This document shows, piece after piece, positions 55,973-64,000 of a stretch of 64,000 nt of DNA. Every line of letters begins with the position of its first letter. Position 1 is the first letter of the stretch. This DNA is from Agrobacterium vaccinii (GTDB lineage: Bacteria; Pseudomonadota; Alphaproteobacteria; Rhizobiales; Rhizobiaceae), in the NCBI RefSeq assembly GCF_021310995.1, contig NZ_CP054150.1:310001-374000 (forward strand). The letters run 5' to 3'. A model generated the notes under the pieces. It saw only the letters and a list, made by a program, of their open reading frames with translations. It did no database searches and was not told where the DNA came from. The position numbers and the translations under genes are program-made.

Positions 55973-56617
55973 ATGAGCGGAGCGCTGGCGAGATATCTCA
56001 AGGACTTCAGTCAAGACACGACACCTGAACCTGTCGTCCATTTCGCAATGGAGACACCTGTTACGAGCTTCGAGAGCGACTGGCCGGCGGAACCCGAGGT
56101 CGTCATCGATATCGAAGAGGTAAAGAACAAGGCCTTTGCGGAGGGCCAGGAGGCGGGGAAGCGCGAGCAGCTTCTGGCCCAGGAAACCGAACTCGATGCG
56201 TTGCGCGCCCTCCACGATAAAGAGATGGAGGCGATGCGCACGCGCTATGAGGACGAGATCGCGACGCATCTCGCCACGTCGGTCACATCGATGAAGCATG
56301 CGATTGCCGGAAACGTCGAGTCCGCCTGTCTTCGCCTGTTCGAAACGGTTATGGAGCGGGAGCTGGCAAATACGGCAGCAACGGATATTTCGGCGAAGAT
56401 CATCCGCGAAATACAGGACGGTTTTGCCGGAACGATCAAGATCACCGGTCCTGACCGGCTTCTGGCACGCATCCGTGAAACGCTTGGCGATGTCGACAAT
56501 CAGGTCGATTACGATGCGTCCGATGACATCGATATCAAAGTTCAATTGGATAGCTCGGTCTTGATGACAAGACTTTCGGAGTTCTTCCAGAACACGCGAG
56601 GTCTAGCCGATGAGTGA
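55973..56617 (+). CDS. FliH-like flagellar protein upstream of motB, 214 aa
   Basis: Soluble, acidic N-terminus followed by a long helix (KNKAFAEGQEAGKREQLLAQETELDALRALHDKEME) with the A-x-x-x-G spacing seen in FliH/YscL stalks, and an alpha/beta C-terminal domain. This layout is that of FliH, the regulator of the export ATPase FliI. No other fliH is seen near fliI in this window. Overlaps motB by eight bases, so co-translated with it. Assignment rests on architecture and context. Confidence 0.7.
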   Translation: MSGALARYLKDFSQDTTPEPVVHFAMETPVTSFESDWPAEPEVVIDIEEVKNKAFAEGQEAGKREQLLAQETELDALRALHDKEMEAMRTRYEDEIATHLATSVTSMKHAIAGNVESACLRLFETVMERELANTAATDISAKIIREIQDGFAGTIKITGPDRLLARIRETLGDVDNQVDYDASDDIDIKVQLDSSVLMTRLSEFFQNTRGLADE

Positions 56618-57887
56618 AGGCGAAAATCACCATCACGGCAAGAACGAGATCATCATCGTCAAACGCCATAAGGGTGGCCACGACGGCGCGCATGGTGGTG
56701 CGTGGAAAATCGCCTACGCGGATTTCATGACCGCGATGATGGCGTTCTTTCTGGTCATGTGGCTGGTCAATGCTGCAAACGAGCCGACGAAAGCCTCTGT
56801 CGCCAGCTATTTCAACCCCATCAAGCTGACGGATGAAAAGCCTGCGGACCGGGGCATGAAACAGCCCGCGAAAACCGCCAAGGGCGAGCAGACGCAGCAG
56901 ACGTCTGACACCAAATCCGAAAAGCCGCAGGACGCTGCTGCTGCGGCGAGCGGTGAAGATATGACCTCGTCTGCGGGCGATAACACCGCCTATTCCGAAG
57001 CGGCGCTGTTTGAAAACCCATACGCTGTTCTCGCCGAAATCGCGCAGGAAGTTGGCCAGCAGGCCAATGTCAGCTCCAAGGGCGAGGGCGGTGCCAGCAA
57101 TTCCGGTCCTTCGACCGGCGCATCCGGTGGTGAAGCCTACCGCGACCCGTTCGACCCAGATTTTTGGAGCAAACAGGTGGAAGTGCGCCCCGACCAGAAT
57201 GGCATGGCCATTCAGGACACGGCGCTGCCCGAAAAAGCGCAGAAGAAAACCGATGCGAAGGCTGTTGCCACGCCGCAGGATATGGCGAGCGTGATCAACG
57301 ACAGCGAGCCATCGACGCCGTCGGCGATCAAGCCGCAAAAGGTCGATCCCGGCTCTGCCGACGAAATCGGTGAGGAATCTGCCAAGCCTGTCCAGTCCAA
57401 GGCGGCGAAGGCGGCAGCGGAAACGCAGGAAAAGACGACCGACGAATTGCGCGACGAGATTACCCAGCAGGTTGCAGGCGTTGCGGGCAAGCTCGCGGAA
57501 GGCATCGTCGTGACGCCAGCCGAAGGCGGAACGCTGATCACGATCTCGGAAAAGGCCAATACGGCCATGTTCGATGTCGGTTCGGCTGTGCCGCAGAAGG
57601 ATCTGGTGCTGGCCATGCAGAAGATCGGCGAAGTGCTGAGCAGGCAGAAGGGCGCCGTCGTCATTCGTGGCCATACCGATGCACGGCCCTATAGCAGCGG
57701 CGGCAAGGACAATTGGACGCTATCGATGGATCGCGCCCATGCGGCCTATTATATGCTGGCACGCGGCGGGCTGGATGAGACCCGTATCAAACAGCTTTCC
57801 GGCTTTGCCGACCGTCGCTTGCAGTCCACGACCGATCCGCTCGACGGTGCAAACCGCCGCATCGAAATCTTGCTCGAGGATAGTTGA
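56610..57887 (+). CDS. motB: Flagellar motor stator protein MotB
   Basis: 425 residues. The transmembrane helix at about 35-55 carries the proton-accepting Asp in YADFMTAMMAFFLVMWL. A long Ala/Lys/Gln linker of about 190 residues, much longer than in enterics, leads to the OmpA-like peptidoglycan-binding domain (VIRGHTDARPYSSGGKDNWTLSMDRAHAAYYML, then GFADRRL). Anchors the stator to the wall and gates the MotA channel. First of the motB-motC-fliK run. Confidence 0.96.
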   Translation: MSEGENHHHGKNEIIIVKRHKGGHDGAHGGAWKIAYADFMTAMMAFFLVMWLVNAANEPTKASVASYFNPIKLTDEKPADRGMKQPAKTAKGEQTQQTSDTKSEKPQDAAAAASGEDMTSSAGDNTAYSEAALFENPYAVLAEIAQEVGQQANVSSKGEGGASNSGPSTGASGGEAYRDPFDPDFWSKQVEVRPDQNGMAIQDTALPEKAQKKTDAKAVATPQDMASVINDSEPSTPSAIKPQKVDPGSADEIGEESAKPVQSKAAKAAAETQEKTTDELRDEITQQVAGVAGKLAEGIVVTPAEGGTLITISEKANTAMFDVGSAVPQKDLVLAMQKIGEVLSRQKGAVVIRGHTDARPYSSGGKDNWTLSMDRAHAAYYMLARGGLDETRIKQLSGFADRRLQSTTDPLDGANRRIEILLEDS

Positions 57888-57895
57888 GGCAGCGG

Positions 57896-59137
57896 ATGAT
57901 GAAAGCGACCCGCATAGCTGTCCTGTTGACGGGCATTTCGTGGCTGGCAAGCGCCGGTTACGCTGATGCCCAGAGCGACCTGCCGCCCGCCAAGATATTG
58001 CGGTCGTTGCAGTTCATTCAGGATTCGGTCGTCATGGGCGATCATTCCGCCCGCGAAATGCAGAAATATCTGCTTGAGACGATCGACACGACGCTGCGGA
58101 CCGCTGATCCCTCGATCTTCGAAGATTCCCGCAATGCGGACGCCGCTCTTGCCTACATCATGAGCGGCGGGAACCCGCAGACGCTCGATTATCTCGTGGC
58201 GCGCGACGTGCAGGGGCACTTCGATTCCCGCGTCATCAATATCCTGCTTAAATACTTCAATGGACGCGGCGGGCAGGTGGAAAAAATCCTGACCGATATT
58301 CTTCCCGAATATCGAAAGGGTGTCCTCGGCCCCTATCTGATGCTGATCGCAGGCAACATCGCTGTTAACAGAGACCCGGTCGCATCGCTGGTGTTCTTCG
58401 ACGATGCGCGGCTGACAGCGCCCGGCACCATCATCGAGGAAGCCGCATTGCGGCGCTCGATCATCGCGATGATCCAGGCCAAACAGCTGGACAAGGCGTT
58501 TGAATATAGCCGCAAATACGCGGTCAGGTTTCTCCATTCGCCCTATGCCTCGCAGTTTGCCGATCTCTTCGTCAGCTTCGTGGTGGAGAGCGAAGGTGGC
58601 GTGTCCCATGACAGGATTGCCGAAATTGCCCAGCTGATGGACCCTGAAAGGGCAGAGGAAATCTATCTGCGCATCGCCCGGCAAGCGTCCTTGCGCGGTG
58701 AGGTCGATCTGGCGCGTTTTGCGACTGAACAGTCCACGGCACTTACATCGCAGACAGGCGACGTCTCGCGCGAGCCTCTGTCGAAGCTTTATTCGGGCCT
58801 TGCCGGCGTTCCGAGCGGCGATGTCCATAGCGCCAGTGAAACGCTGGCAAGCATCCCCAACGACGAGCTGTCGTCGCGCGATCTCGCGCTGCGGGATGCA
58901 GCCAAGGCGATTGCCGAACAGATCGTCAGAAAGCCTGCCTTCGAGACCGCGCCGCAAGGCGCTGATAGCGCGGTTGCGGGTAACGACAATCCGGTTCTTC
59001 AGGCCAATAACGACGACATGGCGCCCCAGCAGCAATCGGGACAGGCTGTCGCTGGCGCACCTTTGAGAGAATTCTTCGACAAGAGCCGGGCTCGTCTGAA
59101 CGAGATCGACTCCATGCTGGAGCAGGAGGAGAGATAG
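57896..59137 (+). CDS. motC: Periplasmic motility protein MotC
   Basis: 413 residues from ATG at 57896 (GAGGCAG upstream; a second ATG follows directly). The signal peptide MMKATRIAVLLTGISWLASAGYADA is visible. The mature protein is helical (LRSLQFIQDSVVMGDHSAREMQKYLL and TPR-like helices) and ends in a short coiled coil. MotC is a rhizobial periplasmic protein that binds MotB and regulates the stator. It is specific to this bacterial group. Confidence 0.92.
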   Translation: MMKATRIAVLLTGISWLASAGYADAQSDLPPAKILRSLQFIQDSVVMGDHSAREMQKYLLETIDTTLRTADPSIFEDSRNADAALAYIMSGGNPQTLDYLVARDVQGHFDSRVINILLKYFNGRGGQVEKILTDILPEYRKGVLGPYLMLIAGNIAVNRDPVASLVFFDDARLTAPGTIIEEAALRRSIIAMIQAKQLDKAFEYSRKYAVRFLHSPYASQFADLFVSFVVESEGGVSHDRIAEIAQLMDPERAEEIYLRIARQASLRGEVDLARFATEQSTALTSQTGDVSREPLSKLYSGLAGVPSGDVHSASETLASIPNDELSSRDLALRDAAKAIAEQIVRKPAFETAPQGADSAVAGNDNPVLQANNDDMAPQQQSGQAVAGAPLREFFDKSRARLNEIDSMLEQEER

Positions 59138-59138
59138 T

Positions 59139-60605
59139 ATGAACGTTGCGCAGACCATCGTTTCGGGCAATTCCGACGTCACGAACAAGACGAGCAGGCA
59201 GGACCGGGATAGTTCTTCCAAGCGGGGAGGCTCGGGCTTTTCCGACACACTTGGCTCGATCGACAAGCAGAGCTCTTCCTCTTCCAATGCATCGAGCGCT
59301 CCGGCAAAGCCGAGTTCAGCTTCCAGCGCCGCGACGTCAACCACCACGACGACAGCCGCAGACGGTGCCCAGACCCAGACGCCAGCCCAGACTGCGCCAG
59401 TCGCTGGCGCGCCGTCCACTCCAGCACCTGCCGCAGGCACCAAGGGCATTGTTGCTAACACCCTGTTTCTGACCGTTGGTGCTGATCAGACCGGGATTGC
59501 GGCTCTGGGCGACGTCACGCTGACCCAAGGCGTGGATACGGCCAAGGGGCCTGATAATATCGCACAGCTGATCAAGACCGAGGGCGATGTCGCCGTTCTT
59601 CCCGAGATGAGCGACCTTGCCCAACTGGTGACGGCGCTGAGCAAGAGCATTGCGGCTCCTGCCTCAGACGAGACTGAAGTCGTCGCCGATGGCAGCGAAG
59701 AGGCCGGTGACGCGGATGCGGACGCAGCACCCGGTGATTTGGCAGGCGAAAGCATGGACCTGTTGTCTCTGCTGGCCGCCACCGCCATGCCGGTCAACCA
59801 GAATACGCCACCGGCTGCGCAGGACGCGGGCCCGGCCCTGAGCGGTCTTTCCGGTACGGGGCAGGGCGTTGATCCACTGGCCGATGCGGTCGTTGCAACA
59901 TCGACCGTGGTGAGATTGCAGAAGCAGGACGTGCCAGCGATCGATTTCCACATCGAGACGCAGGAGGATGGCTCAGCCACGCTTGATGTCTCCAAGGCGA
60001 TGGGTGATGTGGCTGACGTTGTGCAGGTCGTCGATAGCAGACGCTTCGTTGGCATGGCCGCAGCCTCCAACGCAACGGCAATCTCGAGCGCGATGGCGGC
60101 GGACCCTGACTGGGCGACCACCATGGCGGGCCAGACCAGCAATTCTCCAATGATTTCAAGCACGGGACAGGTCGTTCATGTGCTGAAGATACAGATGACG
60201 CCAGTCGAGCTTGGCCACGTGACTGCGGCCATGAAACTGGTCGGTGACGAGCTGAGCGTGCAACTGACTGCACACACGCTGAAGGGCTATAGCGAGCTGC
60301 AAAAAGACAGTTCCGAAATTCTCGATGCCTTGAAATCGCAGGGCTTCAACGTTGACCAGGTCACAGTCACGCTGGCAAGCGGGGCAGACCGTCAGGACAG
60401 CAGCACCGGCAACCGCCAGCCGCAGGATGCGGGCCAGCAGGGTGCGCAGCAGGGCCAGCGCGGCAGCGACGACAGGCCGCAGGAGCAGTTTTACCGGCAG
60501 CCAGGCCGCGGCGCCCGCGAGGAAACAACAATTCATGAGACCACTTCACAGCCTGAAATACCTTCTCGCGTTAGCAGCGCTCGTCCTGACCACGTCTATC
60601 TGTGA
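59139..60605 (+). CDS. fliK: Flagellar hook-length control protein FliK (formerly MotD)
   Basis: 488 residues. The first 130 residues are Ser/Thr/Pro/Ala-rich and disordered, as in FliK rulers. The C-terminal domain contains VHVLKIQMTPVELGHVTAAMKLVGDELSVQL, the FliK C-terminal core with its PxELG motif, followed by a Gln/Gly/Arg-rich tail. FliK measures the hook and switches FlhB specificity. Starts two bases after motC. Its last 71 bases overlap the transglycosylase gene. Confidence 0.93.
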   Translation: MNVAQTIVSGNSDVTNKTSRQDRDSSSKRGGSGFSDTLGSIDKQSSSSSNASSAPAKPSSASSAATSTTTTTAADGAQTQTPAQTAPVAGAPSTPAPAAGTKGIVANTLFLTVGADQTGIAALGDVTLTQGVDTAKGPDNIAQLIKTEGDVAVLPEMSDLAQLVTALSKSIAAPASDETEVVADGSEEAGDADADAAPGDLAGESMDLLSLLAATAMPVNQNTPPAAQDAGPALSGLSGTGQGVDPLADAVVATSTVVRLQKQDVPAIDFHIETQEDGSATLDVSKAMGDVADVVQVVDSRRFVGMAAASNATAISSAMAADPDWATTMAGQTSNSPMISSTGQVVHVLKIQMTPVELGHVTAAMKLVGDELSVQLTAHTLKGYSELQKDSSEILDALKSQGFNVDQVTVTLASGADRQDSSTGNRQPQDAGQQGAQQGQRGSDDRPQEQFYRQPGRGAREETTIHETTSQPEIPSRVSSARPDHVYL

Positions 60606-61116
60606 GGCCTCTCAACCGGCCTCCAGGGTCGATTGTGAGCGGCAGATACAGGCGGCGGCGGGACACTACGGCATACCCGAAGGCATACTCTATTCGGTTG
60701 GTTTGACGGAGACGGGACGCAAGGGATCGCTCAGTCCCTATGCCATCAACATCGAGGGTAAGGCGTTTTTTCCTGACAGTTTACCAGAGGCTTTCAAGCT
60801 GGTGGATGATGCCCGACGCAACGGCGCGAAGCTGATCGACATCGGCTGCATGCAGATCAACGTGTATTTTCATGGCGCAGAGTTCAAATCTGTTGCAGAA
60901 ATGTTCGATCCTGCAAAGAACGTCGCTTATGCCGCCCAGTTCCTCAAACGGCTCCATGATCGCCACGACACGTGGACGATGGCAGTTGCGCGTTACCATG
61001 CCGGACCCAACAATGACCCTGCCCAACAACGCTACGTGTGCCGAGTTATAAGCAATCTGGTCGCCACGGGCTACGGTCAGTGGACTGCCAATGCGAGAAC
61101 TTTCTGCCTCACCTGA
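60535..61116 (+). CDS. Flagellum-associated lytic transglycosylase, 193 aa
   Basis: The start at 60535 gives a signal peptide (MRPLHSLKYLLALAALVLTTSICEA), with GAGG upstream. The SLT domain follows, with catalytic Glu in VGLTETGRKGSLSPY, DIGCMQINVYFH and MAVARYHAGP. Enzymes of this type cut peptidoglycan to let the rod pass through the wall, which fits the position behind fliK. The gene overlaps fliK by 71 bases in another frame. Confidence 0.9.
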   Translation: MRPLHSLKYLLALAALVLTTSICEASQPASRVDCERQIQAAAGHYGIPEGILYSVGLTETGRKGSLSPYAINIEGKAFFPDSLPEAFKLVDDARRNGAKLIDIGCMQINVYFHGAEFKSVAEMFDPAKNVAYAAQFLKRLHDRHDTWTMAVARYHAGPNNDPAQQRYVCRVISNLVATGYGQWTANARTFCLT

Positions 61117-61396
61117 ACAACCAATGATTGAGCAGCGGTTCTCTCCAGGGGCTCAAAACCAAATGTGGCAGGATTCATCCCAAAAATGGCAAGCAAGCAA
61201 AAAATGGGTTGACTGGCACTTTTCCACCAAAAAAATATACCGATTTTTGAAATCGTATACTAGATATAGATCAAATCGGGACAATATGGTTAATCAATTA
61301 TTAATTATTGCCTGCGTTTTTTTGTAGTTGTGAGAGATTCACGCGATTCGTACACCTCACATTGTAGATTGGCTACACTGATTCGGAGGCGGACGA

Positions 61397-62068
61397 ATGA
61401 TCGTGGTAGTTGATGAGCGCAAGCTTGTTAAAGACGGATACACAGCCCTTTTTGGGCGCGAGGGAATTCCCTCAACCGGGTTTGATCCGGTAGAATTTGG
61501 TGAATGGGTAAATACGGCAGCAGACTCCGACATCGCGGCAATCGAGGCATTTCTGATCGGTCAGGCAGAAATGACCCAGGAGCTGCCGCGTGCCATCAGA
61601 GATCGCTCGCAGGCACCGGTGATTGCGGTTAGCGACCAGCACTCGCTGGATGCAACGCTTGCACTGTTTGATTGCGGCGTGGACGATGTTGTCCGCAAGC
61701 CCGTGCACCCACGTGAAATTCTGGCACGTGCTGCGGCTATCCGCCGTCGCCTGTCGGTTCTCACCAACTTCACGGACGCAGGACCTATCAGAGTTTTCTC
61801 TGATGGACGCGATCCAGAAGTGAACGGCGAAGTTTTCGCATTGCCGCGCCGCGAGCGCCGCATTCTGGAATACTTGATTGCCAACCGTGGCCGTCGTGTT
61901 TCCAAGGCGCAAATCTTCAACGCGATCTACGGCATCTTTGATGAAGAAGTCGAAGAGAACGTCGTGGAAAGCCACATCAGCAAATTGCGCAAGAAGCTTC
62001 GCAAGAAGCTCGGCTTCGATCCGATCGATTCCAAGCGGTTTCTGGGTTACTGCATCGACTGGAGCTAA
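61397..62068 (+). CDS. rem: Flagellar response regulator Rem (FtcR)
   Basis: 223 residues of OmpR type. The N-terminal receiver is degenerate: the strand where the phospho-Asp should be reads [11 protein letters not shown], with no Asp at the expected end. The C-terminal winged helix is intact ([27 protein letters not shown], then [15 protein letters not shown]). Rem/FtcR is the orphan class IB activator of flagellar genes, itself switched on by VisNR. Its own transcription unit, preceded by an AT-rich promoter region. Confidence 0.94.
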   Translation: MIVVVDERKLVKDGYTALFGREGIPSTGFDPVEFGEWVNTAADSDIAAIEAFLIGQAEMTQELPRAIRDRSQAPVIAVSDQHSLDATLALFDCGVDDVVRKPVHPREILARAAAIRRRLSVLTNFTDAGPIRVFSDGRDPEVNGEVFALPRRERRILEYLIANRGRRVSKAQIFNAIYGIFDEEVEENVVESHISKLRKKLRKKLGFDPIDSKRFLGYCIDWS

Positions 62069-62129
62069 ACACGCTCTGCCCCGAAATCCTTAAACAGGTT
62101 TTGGAGAAACACATGCAAATCTATCGTTG

Positions 62130-62167
62130 ACACGCCGTGGGTTCAAACAGCCCGCGGCGTTTTTCTT
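62130..62167 (+). terminator. Rho-independent terminator after rem
   Basis: A 10-bp stem, 62132-62141 with 62151-62160 (one G-U), then TTTTCTTTC. Confidence 0.9.
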
Positions 62168-62348
62168 TCAACCAATTTCATACATCAGTTGCGGTCGCGG
62201 CCACCGACAGTTGCTCAAACACTCGACGCCAGGAATGGTTCCGCCCGGTTTTTTCTTTTTTCCAGATATTCTCAATCAGCGAAAAACAGACAGCCTCACG
62301 CAAGGCACACATCCTAGTTTCGCTATAGTTAAGAACAGAGGATTCGAG

Positions 62349-63611
62349 ATGAGCCTTTTTGGAACGATGAAGACCGCCGTATCCGGTATGAATGCCCAGT
62401 CCAACAAATTGGGCACAGTCGGCGACAACATCGCGAACGCCAGCACGACCGGCTACAAAAGCGCATCGACAGCTTTTTCCTCGCTCGTCTTGAACACCGG
62501 CGGTGGCGGCGGCAACTACAATTCCGGCGGCGTCGATACAAAGGTGAAGTATTCGATTTCCCAGGCTGGCGCGACCGTCGCGACGCAATCTAACACCGAC
62601 CTTGCCATCAATGGCGACGGCTTCTTCGTTGTTCAGGACTCGGCAGGCAGCATTTTCCTGACGCGTGCCGGCTCCTTTACCGCAGATGACAACGGCAACC
62701 TTGTCAACGACTCGGGCTTCACGCTTCTGGGTTACCAAAACAATGGAACAACGCCCACGACTGTCGTTAACAGCTATGATGGTCTGGTTCCCGTAAACAT
62801 CGGTGCTAACGGTTTGACCGCGACCGCTTCCACGAAGGGCTCGTTGGAGGGTAACCTCAATCAGTCTGCTGAGGTCGTAAGCGTTCTTCCAAGTGACAAA
62901 GATGCCAATGTCGATCTCACTGAAAGCGGCATCTTGAAGACGTCGATGACCGGTTACAACGCCTATGGCGCAACCGTGAAATATGACTTTTACTTCGCCA
63001 AGACCGATACTGATACTTGGGAAGTGACGGTCTATGATGCTTCAAAATCGACCAATGGCGGCTTCCCATATTCTGAGGACCCGGTCGCTGGTCCTGAGAC
63101 AATGTCCTATGATATCGGTAAACTAGCCGATCCTGAGACGATTACGATCGATGACGTTAATAACGATCTCAGTATTACCATTGACCTTTCTGCCATGACG
63201 CAGCTGTCGGGCAAATCAACGGGTGATGGCGGTAACATCAACGGTAACCCAGCGGAAGCGGTACAATCCGTATCCGTTTCGGCCGATGGCACCGTTTACG
63301 CCAACTATGCCAAATCCGCTGCTCGTGCACTCTACCAGATTCCGCTGGCTGATGTCGCAAGCCCCGACAATCTGAGTGTCCTTTCAGGAAACGTTTTCCA
63401 GACGAGCGCCGAATCCGGTGTCGTAACACTTGGCTTCGCCGGGACCTCCGGTTTCGGCAACATCAATTCCAAGCAGCTGGAATCGTCCAACGTCGATACC
63501 GCGACCGAGCTGACGGAAATGATCCAGGCTCAGCGCAGCTACACCGCAAACTCCAAGGTCTTCCAGACGGGTTCCGATCTGATGGAAACTCTCATCAATC
63601 TGGTACGATAA
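62349..63611 (+). CDS. flgE: Flagellar hook protein FlgE
   Basis: 420 residues from ATG at 62349 (MSLFGTMKTAVSGMNAQSNKLG), AGAGGA upstream; the longer frame from 62127 crosses the rem terminator and is rejected. The N-terminal hook/rod domain has VGDNIANASTTGYKSA. The C-terminal domain ends NVDTATELTEMIQAQRSYTANSKVFQTGSDLMETLINLVR, as in FlgE. The building block of the hook, exported before FliK switches specificity. Followed 19 bases on by flgK. Confidence 0.97.
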   Translation: MSLFGTMKTAVSGMNAQSNKLGTVGDNIANASTTGYKSASTAFSSLVLNTGGGGGNYNSGGVDTKVKYSISQAGATVATQSNTDLAINGDGFFVVQDSAGSIFLTRAGSFTADDNGNLVNDSGFTLLGYQNNGTTPTTVVNSYDGLVPVNIGANGLTATASTKGSLEGNLNQSAEVVSVLPSDKDANVDLTESGILKTSMTGYNAYGATVKYDFYFAKTDTDTWEVTVYDASKSTNGGFPYSEDPVAGPETMSYDIGKLADPETITIDDVNNDLSITIDLSAMTQLSGKSTGDGGNINGNPAEAVQSVSVSADGTVYANYAKSAARALYQIPLADVASPDNLSVLSGNVFQTSAESGVVTLGFAGTSGFGNINSKQLESSNVDTATELTEMIQAQRSYTANSKVFQTGSDLMETLINLVR

Positions 63612-63630
63612 CGTTTTAGAGGACGGGTGA

Positions 63631-64000
63631 ATGTCGCTAGCATCGGCGCTTAATACGACGAAGGCAACTCTGAGCAATAATGCTGTTCAGAGCGGCATCG
63701 TCTCGAACAATATATCGTCTGCCAGCAACGCGGATTATAATCGCCGGACTGCGATCACCACCACAAACACCTCGACAGGCGCGATCACGGTCAAGCTTGA
63801 GCGGACTGAAGATGCGGCACTCTTGAAGCAGACGCTGTCTGCAACGTCTGACGATGCAGGCAAGCAGACGTTCCTCGATGGCATGAATTCGCTGAGTGTT
63901 CTTCTCGGCGGCGACGAATATTCGGCAGCTCCGTCCTCTTACCTTGCTGCCCTCCAGGAGGCCATGCAGACCTATGCGGCATCTCCGGGCGACGTAACCC
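63631..64000 (+). CDS. flgK: Flagellar hook-associated protein FlgK, 5' part
   Basis: Open at the window end; 123 codons are present. Starts MSLASALNTTKATLSNNAVQSG with GAGGACGGG upstream, then VSNNISSASNADYNRRT, the conserved HAP1 N-terminal domain. Forms the first hook-filament junction layer. It continues the flgE transcription unit, as in other rhizobia. Confidence 0.94.
   Translation, partial: MSLASALNTTKATLSNNAVQSGIVSNNISSASNADYNRRTAITTTNTSTGAITVKLERTEDAALLKQTLSATSDDAGKQTFLDGMNSLSVLLGGDEYSAAPSSYLAALQEAMQTYAASPGDVT

Overview
This window is chromosomal DNA from a member of the Rhizobiaceae, most like the Agrobacterium/Allorhizobium branch. The evidence is the icpA-cheS-cheY1-cheA-cheR-cheB-cheY2-cheD-cheT operon with no cheW inside it, the visN/visR flagellar master regulators, four short rhizobial flagellins, motB-motC-fliK(motD)-rem-flgE-flgK, and a fused MnhA-MnhB antiporter subunit. 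Species cannot be fixed from sequence reading alone.

Layout. 1-3.5 kb: tail of a fatty-acid oxidation gene, two small envelope proteins, a hairpin-rich gene-free stretch, tRNA-Phe(GAA), and an isolated membrane protein in AT-richer DNA. 3.5-11.7 kb: flagellar block A, with fliI-flgF and a small membrane protein on the minus strand, diverging from motA-fliM-fliN-fliG-flhB-orf on the plus strand. 11.8-19.2 kb: aminotransferase, mscL, a sodium-symporter-like hybrid sensor kinase and a membrane chemoreceptor. 19.4-25.4 kb: a translationally coupled Mnh/Mrp/Pha cation/proton antiporter operon on the minus strand. 26.4-34.3 kb: the chemotaxis operon, led by a soluble globin-type chemoreceptor. 34.5-45.3 kb: three genes between cheT and fliF, namely a TPR/SPINDLY-type (GT41-like) glycosyltransferase, UDP-galactopyranose mutase, and a 2390-residue protein built entirely of an uninterrupted 8-residue repeat. 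45.4-48.9 kb: fliF, visN, visR. 49-50.9 kb: a second SPINDLY-type glycosyltransferase facing away from the flagellins. 51.3-55.8 kb: flagellins flaA, flaB, flaC and the divergent flaD. 56-64 kb: FliH-like protein, motB, motC, fliK, lytic transglycosylase, rem, flgE and the start of flgK.

How it works together. Chemoreceptors feed CheA, which phosphorylates CheY1 and CheY2. CheS and CheT are the rhizobial signal-termination accessories, and CheR, CheB and CheD handle adaptation. The motor (MotA/B, FliG/M/N, FliF) and export parts (FlhB, FliI, FliH-like, FliK) build the flagellum under VisNR and then Rem. The three main flagellin mRNAs share a leader hairpin that pairs with the Shine-Dalgarno sequence, a plausible translational checkpoint.

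Most unusual content. The giant protein consists of 297 octads of the type L-[ST]-[ST]-x-Q-[IV]-x-A, all in one register, arranged in higher-order blocks of 10 and 7 octads. It is very rich in Ser and Thr and lies next to a predicted protein O-glycosyltransferase and a sugar-nucleotide mutase. I propose, as inference, that these three genes form a flagellum-linked glycoprotein module.
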